Positions 40,784 through 50,830 of a stretch of 64,000 nt of DNA are shown here, in pieces (position 1 is the first letter of the stretch; each line of letters opens with the position of its first letter). The notes under the pieces were generated by a model. The model searched no databases. It was not told where the DNA came from and was given only the letters and a program-made list of their open reading frames with translations. Made by a program: the position numbers and the translations under genes. This DNA comes from Pelobates cultripes (Eukaryota; Chordata; Amphibia; Anura; Pelobatidae): assembly GCA_933207985.1 (NCBI GenBank), contig OW240913.1, positions 269,100,673 to 269,164,672 on the forward strand, in the 5' to 3' direction.

Positions 40784-41454
40784 TGTAACGAGAATATACC
40801 CCTACACGCAGGATCCAGCTAAACAGAGGCAAATACAGAGGAGAGATACGTCTACCGGACCTTAGAATGGCCGGACTCGACGTATATGAGAGGAGACAGA
40901 GCCAGGAACAAACCGAGGTCAAGGGCACAGAGAGACAGCGTAAACTAGGACAAGCCGGGGTCTGGTACACGGAAAACAGCAAGCCGGCAAACAGTACAGA
41001 TAAGGATAAAGCGAAAACGAAGTCAGAATACGAAGCCAAAGTCAATACGAGAAAACACAACTGAACACCACAAGCGCTAAAGGGAACTGAAACAGAAACC
41101 ACGATAGGGCAACGAGCTAAGGGAAAAAGGTAAGTTTAAATAGCTTTTAAACGAAAGTGATTGGCTCCTGTCACTTCCACACCCCCTATAGGTAATTGTA
41201 TAGGGAGTGTGGTATGACAGGAGCCAATGGGAGCCTTTTGGCAATTAGGCTCCCACTGTCTCTTTAAGAGCGCGCCCGAGACTCGCGGCGCGCTCTTAGT
41301 TTCAGGCGGGACACGTGACCGCTTCACGCGGTCACTGCCCGCCTTCCATCTGAAGCAGTCGGATGAGCCGCGCGCGGCTCGTGCAGCCGCAGGACCGCGC
41401 GCGGCTTGAAGAGAGGACCGCGACCGGCCCCCGGTTAAGGTAAGTAACGCTACA
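40784..41454 (-). repeat. 5' LTR of the chromovirus
   Basis: Ends TGTAACGAG (40784) and GCTACA (41454). By the self-priming model U3 would be 41454-41111 and R-U5 41110-40784. It matches the 3' LTR except for about five changes, including CTAAACAG for CTACACAG and one added T at 41136. Confidence 0.9.
41135..41142 (-). promoter_or_regulatory. TATA-like box of the chromovirus LTR
   Basis: Minus-strand TATTTAAA, 25 to 32 nt upstream of the predicted RNA start at 41110. The spacing is that of a standard RNA polymerase II TATA box. The 3' LTR copy reads TATTTAAC. Confidence 0.6.
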
Positions 41455-41469
41455 CTTTTACCGCTGAGG

Positions 41470-42134
41470 CATCACTAGTATTTGCTGAGAGCTTAACAAA
41501 AGGTAGCTCCTCCCAGAAATACATCCTACTGCTGTGGAGTAAAGGGACTGTCCTCCCCTCTCTGGAACTCACTTGACCACTGAGGAGCGAGGGTACTGTC
41601 CTCCCCTCCCCTCCCGTAAACACTTACTGCCGCTGGAGAGTAATAATACATTCCACCCTTCTCTGGACCTTACTCTGCCGCTGTGGTGTGCTGGTACTGT
41701 CCTCCCCTCTCAGTAACACATTCTGCCGCTGGCGAATGAGGAGACTGTCCTCTCCTCCCGTAAACAAATATTGCCGCTATGGAGCACGGCTACTGTCCTG
41801 CCCTCCTATAAACACATTAGGCCGCTGGGGAGTGAGGAGACTGTACTCCCTTTCCCTCCTGCAAACATATTTGGCCACTGGGGAGTGAGGAGACTGACTT
41901 CCCTTTTCCTCTCTAGGAACACACTTTTCTGCTGCTGTATAGAGTTAATCAGTCGTCTGTAGTCTTGCTCGAGCTCCCACTCCTGGTTGGCTAAATAGGT
42001 CAGATCAGGTTCCAGGTTTGTTGTTGCCGCGAGATCTAGTAGGTCTCCCTTAAGTTCCCAGATGTCCCAGAATTGGAACACTACTGAACTCCTGAAATCA
42101 TTCCACTCCTCAAAAGGCATTTCACAATAGTCCT
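41470..42134 (-). pseudogene. Repeat-bearing ORF of element B
   Basis: The minus strand codes MPFEEWNDFRSSVVFQFWDI from 42122, then an acidic, aromatic helical stretch (TNLEPDLTYLANQEWELEQD) and from about 41930 degenerate tandem units of about 57 bp (CTGCCGCTGGGGAGTGAGG..CTGTCCTCCCC in the plus direction). The short acidic head followed by tandem repeats parallels the ORF at 53840-55212. Stops interrupt the repeat part. The function is unknown; a gag-like or packaging role is only a guess. Confidence 0.4.
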
Positions 42135-43237
42135 TGTGGCGGACCGCCTCGCACCCCAACTGGGTACCTTCGCCAATCGTGCTTTCTGTTTTTTTCTGAG
42201 TACCATAAGCACTGCACCAGACACCATAAGCACCGTAGTCCCCTTAGCCGCCACAGCTTGGCTAGGGTCTCGCCGTCCCTTCCCACCCTGGATCCAGCTC
42301 CCAGTGAGAAGACATCTCCTCCAAGAGAGTATCGCAGTATAGCCAGTAAAAAAAACAAGTGATTATAGCAGTATAGCTGTTCCACCTACACACGAGCCAA
42401 GGCTTAATGCTGGGAGTAGTCTGTCTATTTCCAGCCAAATGGCTCACTTATATACAAAACCCTGAGCACAGTGACATGCCCAAAACACACCCATAAACAC
42501 ACCCACAACATGTCCAAGAAATACAGTGTCATTGTGACTCAGCATAAAACCAAAATATGAAAAACACATAAAAATGCAAATAATACAGATAGGGATCCCC
42601 TCAAGTTTAATATCGCCAAATAGCCCTGATCTGAGCACCTAAATTCTCCAAATAGTGCTCAGATCTGGGCAGTGTAGGGGAAATGCCACCGTGTGAAAGT
42701 TCTAACCGGCCACACACATGGTCCTATGCCCAAAACAGTTCCAGGGCGTTTTGTGCTTTTGCAGGTCAACTTCGGGAGTTCCATGCAACCAAAATACCGA
42801 ACATAATCCATATGTTCGGTATTTTACCTCATTCATACGAACGATTCCACCAAACAATGCTCTTCCAGGATGTAAAGTACCGAACGCAGGTGGGATGGAA
42901 GTTCAGCGGTGTTCGCGAGGTTGAGTGTCGGATTTTAGTTCCATGCACTCAATGACCAAACACCACTGCCTGCGTTCGTGGGAAAAAGATAGCATACAAA
43001 CAGCGGCCACCCAGATGAACACTTAGAACACTGCGGGAATCGTTACTAGGTGTCAATAATGTTTAACAAGCTCCCGGGTGTTCTTTAGTTCGTGGATCTG
43101 TTCGGTTCCTGAACAATACAGGGAACCCAACAGAACGGAGTCTTTTAAAATGTATTTTGCAGTTCTTTTTAGTCCTGGGGCAAGAGGCCGGCAAGCAGGC
43201 TCCTCCAGAAGCCCATGGCACAGTTACATTCGCCACA
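42135..43237 (-). mobile_element. Solo LTR of the TGTGACGG family (TGTGGCGG variant), 1.1 kb
   Basis: Ends TGTGGCGG and CGCCACA form an inverted repeat. Homology to the other copies is clear (GGGGTCTCGCCGTCC, CCAAAACAGTTCCAGG, GGGGCAAGAGGC). Flanks GTCCT and GTCAT agree at four of five bases, consistent with a mutated 5-bp duplication. A TTCGGTATTTTA palindrome (about 42795-42825) is specific to this copy. Confidence 0.7.
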
Positions 43238-44109
43238 GTCATCACCCTCCAAAGGCTCGTCATCTGTGAACCATGGGTACTGCTAGACTGCATACCATCT
43301 TAAGGCCCAGTAACCGTTGTCTAGTCACAGTTCTCTCCAGACTAGTCTCTCCAGTTCAGTCAACCATTCTCTCAGGGGTTGGTCTGTCAGAAAAGACATC
43401 TGTATATCTAGTTGACCTTGATATTGCTGTTCTGGGGTTGGGAGGGATTTTGTTTCCAGAGAACCTGTACCTCCTTGAGGAACACACTCCAATGTTGCTT
43501 TTGGATCTGGTCCCTAAGATTGCTCAAACTCTCCCAGTATTGTGCAATCATACTCGAACACAGCTTACTGTAGTCACTGCTGAAACTATGAGGTCAGACA
43601 CCCAGGTTTCTGTACTCCTCCATCTGTTGAGTGATTGGATGCGGAGCATGGCCATCTCTCTGATCCTCTGTATGGAAACTCTTCCTCGGCCAAGGATGCT
43701 GCACAGCCACTAGCTTGATCCATATCTTCAGGAATACTGCCAGTGGCTTCAGTAAGGCTTATGGCAAGTTCTTCAGCTTACTCTTTCTCCGCCACTACCA
43801 TAATCTGATCAACCACCTCAGGTGATGGGTTTGAGCCATAGAAAGCCAGGTGTTCTCTTACCCTTCGTGAGGGCACATACTACCTAGTCTGTGCTGCGGG
43901 TGAGAACAATGATTTGCTTGGAGGGCTGGCCTTTCCTGGTCAAGGTCTACCAGGGCTGTGATCATCTCAGGTTTCTTTAGCGCTGCTGGATCCTAACCTC
44001 TGTGATCGAATAGCTGCCATAGGGCTAGGATGGTCAGGCACCTATAGTTGTTTGCCATCTTGGTTGCTTTACTTTCTGCTGAACATCCATCTGGATTGCT
44101 TTGCACAGA
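43238..44109 (-). other. Internal region of element B, no intact ORF
   Basis: About 870 bp between the nested LTR and the primer site. On the minus strand an ATG-led stretch near 44060 (MANNYRCL) soon meets stops. No domain is recognised. Confidence 0.45.
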
Positions 44110-44130
44110 GGATCCCACTTCTTAATACCA
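44110..44130 (-). promoter_or_regulatory. Primer-binding site of element B
   Basis: Minus-strand TGGTATTAAGAAGTGGGATC follows the LTR after one base. It begins with TGG as expected for a tRNA primer and resembles leucine-tRNA-type sites (TGGTGTCAGAAGTGGG in general form). The tRNA assignment is tentative. Confidence 0.6.
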
Positions 44131-44131
44131 A

Positions 44132-45214
44132 TGTCACAGGTTGGCACAGTCACTTAATGTCCCTTCTAGTAATCCGCCGTTAGTCCTGGATGTAGTTGCG
44201 GTATACAGTGATTATAGTTGCAGGAGACAGTGATTTTAGCCCTTTTGTAACTTGCATCATTCCCTTAGCATAGTGGACGAGACCAGTCATGTTAGGTAAA
44301 ACACACAATAGGGGGTCTTCAGCCAAATTACCTAAATGAAATAGTTCAACAAAATAAGTAGCTGTCTCTTTAAGCTCTCTTCGTAAAATAAACTGCCACT
44401 TTAAGAATTTTAGAGAGGTTCAATGTCACTTTAAATATTTTCTGAGGTAGTGCAGAATAACGTTATTACTTTGATCAGGTGGAACAGCATGTGTTGATAT
44501 GCAGAACGATTCAACAATTTAATTAGATGAAATGCCACCTTAAATTCTTCATAACATTGAAATTTGATTGGAAAGTATTCATAATATAAACAGTCTCTTT
44601 AGTAAATTTGAAGTAGATAACATTAGAGTCTGTACAGATGAGATGAATTACCTTAATCAATCTGTAGTAGGTCCACTTCTAATGAATTAAAAGTAGTCCT
44701 TCGTTTCAGGAGAAAAGGATATCCACCGTTGCTTAAGAATATTGTCAAATAGCATTTAGAGAAAATATCAAATGAATGTCAGTGAATTCTAGAGGAATAT
44801 TTACTAAAGTCCACTTTTAGAGGAGAATGGCTTTTTGAATAATTTATTTCAAGCAAAAGTAATTTTTTTAACAGTAGAATAGACTTGAGGTTGAAGGTCA
44901 GGAGTGGAGAGGATCGGCAGAAACAAATTCAGATAAGTGGGAGCTCAAATGGCAGTATTGAATCAACAACAAAAAATTGAGTGAGCAATTCAACTCTGCT
45001 TTGAGTCTGATTAACCCCTTAAGGACACATGACATGTGTGACATGTCATGATTCCCTTTTATTCCAGAAGTTTGGTCCTTGAGGGGTTAAAGAGGCTGGT
45101 GTATAAATTTCAGATGCAGATGCAGGGCGATCTGTGAAACCTGGAAATGGAGTAAGGGGATCGCAGATCATGGTATGACATACAGCAATTTTAAATAAAT
45201 GAGTCAATGTGACA
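44132..45214 (-). repeat. Probable 5' LTR of element B
   Basis: TGTCACAGG at 44132 and TGTGACA at 45208-45214 give inverted ends of 7 bp; the inner end adjoins the primer site. The right limit is inferred from this inverted repeat only because no second LTR is available. A small TTAA MITE is inserted at 45015-45086. Confidence 0.5.
45011..45090. mobile_element. Short TTAA MITE (piggyBac-like), 72 bp between TTAA sites
   Basis: TTAACCCCTTAAGGACAC at the left and GTCCTTGAGGGGTTAA at the right are inverted repeats with TTAA at both outer ends. An ACATGTGTGACATGT inverted core follows the left end. Such minimal TTAA elements are abundant in frog genomes. Confidence 0.75.
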
Positions 45215-45245
45215 ATGAGTCAATCAATCCCAAATCACATCCAAC

Positions 45246-47180
45246 CAGGGCCGGCGCGTCCATAAGGCGGCACAGGCGGCCATCCTGCCAGGCCACCATC
45301 TCGCCCCCGGCGCGGCGTGCGGCAGTGCAGTGATCAGGCGCGGCGAGGGAGCTCTAACCTCTCTGCTCCCTCGCGCGCTGTCTGCTGATGCCGCGGGAGC
45401 CGGAATATGACGTCATCCCGCAGCATCAGTAGGCAGCCCGTGAGGGAGCAGAGGGTGGAGATTAGAGCTCCCTCGCCGCGCCTGATCACAGCACTGCCGC
45501 ACGCCTCCCAGCAGCCCCAGGGACAGATACATCATCCACACCAGCTCTCCAGGTAGAGAGGCTGGGTGGAAAATGTCTATTTATAAAATAATTAGTGAAT
45601 GTATGTGATGTGTGTCTGTGAGTGACAGAGTGTGTGTGTGTGTGACTGTGTGTGTGTGTGTGACTGTGTGTGTGAGTGACTGTGTGTGTGTGTGTGTGTG
45701 ACTGTGTGTGTGAGTGACAGAGTGTGTGTGTGTGTCTGTGAGTGACTGTCTGTGAGTGACAGAGTGTGTGTGTCTGTGAGTGACTGAGCGTGTGTCTGTG
45801 AGTGACTGAGCGTGTGTGTCTGTGAGTGAGTGTGTGTGTCTGAGTGACTGAGTGTGTGTCTGTGAGTGACAGTGTGTGTGTCTGTGAGTGACAGTGTTTG
45901 TCTGTGAGTGACTGAGCGTGTGAGTCTGTGAGTGACTGTGTGTGTGAGTGACAGAGTGTGTGTGTCTGTGAGTGACAGAGCGTCTGTGTGTGTGTCTGTG
46001 AGTGACAGTGTGTGTCTGTGAGTGACTGTGCGTCTGTGTGTGTCTGTGAGTGACAGCGTGTGTGTGTCTGTGAGTGACTGTGTGTGTGAGTGACAGTGTG
46101 TGTGTGTGTGTCTGTAAGTGACTGTCTGTGAGTGACAGAGTGTGGGTGTCTGTGAGTGACTGAGCGTGTGTGTCTGTGAGTGAGTGTGTGTCTGAGTGAC
46201 TGAGCGTGTGTCTGCGAGTGACAGTGTGTGTGAGTGACAAAGTGTGTGTGTCTGTGAGTGACTGTGTGTTTGAGTGACAGTGTGTGTGTCTGTGAGTGAC
46301 TGTGTGTGTGAGTGACAGTGTGTGTGTCTGTGAGTGACAGAGCGTCTGTGTGTGTGTCTGTGAGTGACAGTGTATGTCTGTGAGTGACTGTGCGTCTGTG
46401 TGTGTCTGTGAGTGACAGCGTGTGTGTGTGAGTGACTGAGTGTGTGTGTGAGTGCGTCTGTGTGTGTGTGTCTGTGAGTGATTGTATGAGTGTGTCTGCA
46501 TGTGAGTGTATAAGTGTGTCTGTCAGTGTATGATGAGTGTGTTTGTCAGTGTATGAGTGTGTGTCTGTCAAATCAGTGAGAGTATGTTTGTCATTGAGTC
46601 TGTGTGTGACTATCAGTGTGTCTGTCAATGAGTGTCAATCAGTGTGGGTCTGTCAGTGTCAATGAATGAGTGTGTGACAAATCAATGAGTCTGTGTCTGT
46701 CAGTGACGTCTGTGTGTTTGTCATTGAGTGTGTGACTGTCAGTGTGTACAGAGTGTAGCGGAGCAGAGCACGGTACAGGAGCTTCTGTTTCCTGTACCTG
46801 GCCAGACTGACAGGAGGTGCTCAAAGAGAGAGTACTCCCTGTCAGTCCGGCCGGGTACAGAAAACTGAAGCTCCTTTAGGGGATCTGCTCCGCTCGGCAA
46901 TGCAACAATAGAGGTAGTAGGCACACAAGGAGGTGGAGTGTCACCACTAAAGGGGTGTGGGGTGCACCAAGGGACAGGGAGGGAATGGGAGAGAAATACC
47001 AAGAGACAGGGAAAAGAGGGGGGAGAAGAACACTGAGGGACAGGGAAGGGACCACTAATGGTCGGGGAGGGGAGAGGGGCTGGTTAAGAGGCACATAGGT
47101 GAAGATGGTTTTTTTTGGGGGGGGGTGGGTGGAAAAATGCATCTTCGCCTATGTACCTAAAAATCCAAGCACCGGCCCTG
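45246..47180. mobile_element. hAT-type non-autonomous element with GT minisatellite
   Basis: Ends CAGGGCCGGCGC (45246) and GCACCGGCCCTG (47180), flanked by a perfect 8-bp duplication CATCCAAC (45238-45245 and 47181-47188). Same family as 2592-4475. A GC-rich head includes an inverted pair around CTCCCTCGCCGCGCCTGATCAC; the middle is the minisatellite. No transposase. Confidence 0.9.
45605..46745. repeat. GT-rich minisatellite (TGTGTGTCTGTGAGTGACAG units)
   Basis: Over 1.1 kb of imperfect units of about 20-24 bp with higher-order repetition of several hundred bp. Because the unit length is often a multiple of three it produces 306- and 380-codon Thr/His/Ser-rich open frames on the minus strand, which are artefacts of the repeat. 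Confidence 0.93.
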
Positions 47181-47188
47181 CATCCAAC

Positions 47189-48152
47189 CATAATGTGGAG
47201 GCCTCCTTGCCTCCCTGCCTCCCTCCTGCTTTCATGGAGAGACCAGGTACAACCATAATTATTTGTTTTCTACACACTATTTCATTGGCAGAGGTTGGAG
47301 TAGTGATTTGCTGTTTTAACCTGTTGGATGTTTTATAGATTTTTTTTCTATAAACAACATTGCTTTTCTTATATAAAGTTACAACATGATGGGCGATAGC
47401 TAATAGCTTACTTGCTAGGCAGCCAATAATTAATCATATAAACTATTTTGTCACTTAACCTTGTGAAGAACCCTGAATGACCAAATAATTAATATTGCAT
47501 GCCAAACGTTCTGGTGATTCATTTGATTATACATTGTCTAGTACAATGACACTGTGAAAGAAGACCTTTCAGGTTACAGTGACAAGTGAGCGCCCATTTA
47601 TCTAATCACAGTCAGAGAGCTAGTGACAGATGTGAAAGCATGATATTTTGTCATATTTATTTGTTCAAACAAAACTATCAGTGCAATCTGCAAGATATTA
47701 TTTCACTGTAGGGAAACTCAGGTTGTGCCGCATGTGTGGGAGGTGTGAATGAAGGGGGAAACACACCGCTAGGATTTAGTAGATAAATTAATATGCTCAG
47801 TCTCTCTTATCAGTGTTTGGCTCAGAGCTGCAGTATGCAGCAGCCATAAGTGTAAGAATAAGACAAATGCCCCCTCCTCACACACACACTACCCCCAGAT
47901 GAGAAAATAAAGCAAATTTTAAAGGAGTTTAAGTTAGCTTTTAAAATAATTACATTTCATCAAGAAGATGCCAAAATGTGGCATTCGGTAGCAGTACTGG
48001 TTGCCTTTTTCCATCAGTCAGTAAATGCTTATTAATTACACAAATACCCTTATAGTTCATTTAGGAATTTAAGAACACTCAAAATGTAAACATAACAATA
48101 ACAGTTTATCATCTACTTTATATCATTGTAAATGAAGATTCCTACATATTGT
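47189..48152. other. No gene seen
   Basis: AT-rich, apparently single-copy sequence. Confidence 0.55.
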
Positions 48153-48160
48153 GTCTAATC

Positions 48161-48298
48161 CACAGGTGCCAAAAAGGTAGATCCCCAGATGTTGTAGAAC
48201 TATAACTACTATGATGCTTTGCATGAATTTAGAAGCACAAAGCATCATGGAAGCTGTAGGTTTAAAACACATGGGGATCTACCTTTTGGGCACCCCTG
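48161..48298. mobile_element. hAT MITE, 138 bp
   Basis: Inverted ends CACAGGTGCCAAAAAGGTAG and AAGGTAGATCCC-type reversed at the right (GGGGATCTACCTTTTGGGCA, then CCCCTG at 48293-48298). Flanked by an exact 8-bp duplication GTCTAATC (48153-48160 and 48299-48306). An internal GCTTTGCATG...CAAAGCATCATGG palindrome is typical of this small family. Confidence 0.85.
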
Positions 48299-48306
48299 GT
48301 CTAATC

Positions 48307-48810
48307 ACAATCCACATTTTCAAAACTGCTACACTATCACTCAAAATTTCATGGACATTTTCTTGTCAGAACTATAATCCACCGGCTAGATACATTTACA
48401 GATAGCAATTTATTTTTGTTGTCTGTCACTTTGTAAATAAACTTTTTCCCTCCAGTCGCCTCCCAAGCTTTCCTGATGGTTCATGAGACTTCGATGACAC
48501 ATGGCCTGGAAGCAAGTGAAGAGGCTTAAGTGGAAAGCGCAATTTCACACAAACATCAGTCAATATAGGTTTATTGATGCAAAGCCAGATTGTTTCACCC
48601 TGCTAAGAGAGTTGATTCCAATTATCTTTGTGGAGAGTTCTAGAAAGTTGTTAATTGCACTTCACAGAGTGAAATATTTAGCTGGTAGTTATTATCCCCT
48701 TTTATGACGTTGTTTATTCTACACATATTTACAGCGCACTTGTTTCAAGAGTGCTACAGAATATATACACCTATTAAGCAAATTCACTGTCAGTGTGAAT
48801 GTTTGAAAGC
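48307..48810. other. No gene seen
   Basis: AT-rich spacer between two transposons. Confidence 0.55.
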
Positions 48811-49469
48811 TTAAAGCGGCACTGTCATGCCGAACTTACCTTTTCTCAATCTCTTCCTCTTCTCCCCCTCTCTCAGGATCTGTTCTTCTTTTCTTCCTGT
48901 CTTCTTTAGTTTTCTTTAAAATCATAAGACAAAGTAGGGACTCTTTGCCTGATGGAGGTTTCCTCCACTTGACCAGCTCTGACCAGCAGAGGAGCAAAGT
49001 GTGCTTGATTTCCGCTGGTCAGAGCAGTTTTCCCACAATTCTTTCCTTTCCTCTGTGTTCCCACGTCGCTTCCTGTCATTTTAGACGAAACTGCCAAATT
49101 GCGTTCTAACTGAATGAGAACAGTATGTTCGTTTGTTTTAGAACTCAATTCGGCACTTTGTTTGTATCGGAATTTCATTCAAATGAATGAAACTCCGATC
49201 CTATTCGTGCTGTGGCTGCATCTTGCAGCCACTTAGTAGATAACTCCCTAATTCCCACGGGATCAGGAAGTTATCTACTAAAAGGCTGAAAGACCTAAAT
49301 TGGTCTTTCAGCCACATTTACTATTTACTAATACTAAGTAAAAATTACTTAGTATTGGTAAATGCTGCCCCTACTCGCTATACCGCTAGTAGGGGCATGT
49401 CTAGTAAACAGTGAGCAGCTTGTGGCTGCTCACTGTAAAAAAAATAAAAACCTATTGGCCCCCACCCCT

Positions 49470-49835
49470 AAACGACGGATGGGGGCCCTATAGTAAAATA
49501 AGGGTGGGGGCCATAAAGATAATGAGGGGGGAGGACCTACTGTCCTCCACCCCCGCTCCCACCCCTGCGTGGTGGATGGGGGTCATAATAATAATGAGGG
49601 GGGGACCTACTGTCCTCCCACCCAGACCCCCACCCCTGGGCGGCAGGTGGGGGCCATAATGATAATGAGGGGGGGACCTACTGTCCTCTCCCCCCGGCCC
49701 CCACCCCTGGGCGGCGGGTGGGGACCATAACGATAATGAGGGGGGGACCTACTGTCCTCCCCCCCGGACTCCACCCCTGGGCGACGGGTGGGGGCCATAC
49801 TGATAATGAGGGGGGGGACCTACTGTCCTCCCCCC
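49470..49835. repeat. G-rich minisatellite, left arm of foldback element
   Basis: About five units of 60-70 bp with GGGGGCCATAATGATAATGA and GGGGGGGACCTACTGTCCTC plus C-runs. Confidence 0.85.
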
Positions 49836-50004
49836 CAAATAAGGCCAAATAAAAAAACATCATACCCGTCGAACTTAAAATAAAAGAAAAAACCAGAGTG
49901 CAAAAAAAAATAATCCATCTTCACCCATGGAGGGCTTCACGCAGACTGAACTCCGCAGGGTGGGGGAAGGCTTATAAAACCTTGCCCCGCCCTGCAATTA
50001 GGCT

Positions 50005-50290
50005 AAGAACACTCTGATTGGTGGGTTTAAGCCAATCAGAGTGCTCTTTGTCATTTTACACAGCGTGGGAAAATTCAAAAGAACTTTCCCACACTGTGTA
50101 AAATGACACAGAGTACTGTGATTGGATGGCTTGAAATCCATCCAATCACAGTACTCTGTGTCATTTTACACAGCGTGGGAAAATTCCAAAGAACTTTCCC
50201 ACACTGTGTAAAATGACAGAGAGTACTGTGATTGGATGGATTTCAAGCCATCCAATCACAGTGCTCTGTGTAATTTTACACAGCGTGGGA
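50005..50290. repeat. Cluster of near-perfect palindromes at the centre of the foldback element
   Basis: Alternating hairpins: CTCTGATTGG/CCAATCAGAG, then ATTTTACACAGCGTGGGAAA with TTTCCCACACTGTGTAAAAT, then GTACTGTGATTGGATGG with CCATCCAATCACAGTAC, and the two types again in the same order to 50290. The stems are 17 to 22 bp and loops 8 to 10 bp. Confidence 0.88.
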
Positions 50291-50304
50291 CTATTCCAAA
50301 GAAC

Positions 50305-50830
50305 TTCCCCCCCCTGGGCGGCAGGTGGGGGCCTGTGGGGGAGGACAGTAGGTCCCCCCACTCATTATCATTATGGCCCCCGCCCGCCGCCCAGGGGTGG
50401 GGGCCTGGGGGGGAGGACAGTAGGTCCCCCCCTCATTATCATCATGGCCCCCACCCGTCGCCCAGGGGTGGTGGCCGGGGGGGAGGACAGTAGGTCCCCC
50501 CCCTTATTATCATCATGGCCCCCACCCGCCGCCCAGGGGTGGGGGCCGGGGGGGGAGGACAGTAGGTCCCCGCCCCCTCATTATCATCATGGCCCCCACC
50601 CGCCACCCAGGGGTGGGAGCGGGGGTGGAGGACAGTAGGTCCTCCCCCCTCATTATCTTTATGGCCCCCACCCGCTGCCCAGGGGTGGAGGTCTGGGGGG
50701 GAGGACAGTAGGTTCCCCCCCTCATTATCATTATGGCCCCCACCAGCCGCTCAAAGTGTGGGGGCAGGTGGGGAAGGACAGTAGGTCCCATCCCTCCATT
50801 GTAATTTATGGCCCCCACCTGCTGCTCAGG
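50305..50830. repeat. G-rich minisatellite, right arm (inverted relative to left)
   Basis: About six or seven units with GAGGACAGTAGGTCCCCCC, CTCATTATCATCATGGCCC and GCCCAGGGGTGGGGGCC, the reverse complements of the left-arm blocks. Confidence 0.85.

Larger units (their letters stand above)
35828..41454 (-). mobile_element. Gypsy chromovirus-type LTR retrotransposon, complete, 5.6 kb
   Basis: Two LTRs of 670 and 671 bp with about five differences, flanked by a perfect 5-bp duplication CTTTT (35823-35827 and 41455-41459). The minus strand reads 5' LTR, primer site, gag, protease-RT-RNase H, integrase with chromodomain, polypurine tract and 3' LTR. The integrase-after-RNase H order and chromodomain mark a chromovirus (sushi/Tf1-like group). 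gag is open and pol is broken only around 37800-37930. Near-identity of the LTRs shows a recent insertion. Confidence 0.93.
41460..45214 (-). mobile_element. Fragmentary LTR retrotransposon (element B) with a nested solo LTR
   Basis: Minus-strand order: LTR 45214-44132, primer site TGGTATTAAG... at 44130, internal region 44109-43238, nested solo LTR, internal region 42134-41460. The 3' LTR is not found; the chromovirus sits at that edge. The distal internal region has ~57-bp tandem units like those in the element at 53276-55879, so the two are related non-autonomous elements. No polymerase sequence was recognised. Confidence 0.55.

Noticed and set aside
45486..46628. 380- and 306-codon open frames on the minus strand (Thr/His/Ser-rich)
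   Set aside because: They are translations of the GT-rich minisatellite, open in more than one phase because of the repeat; no domain and no gene context.
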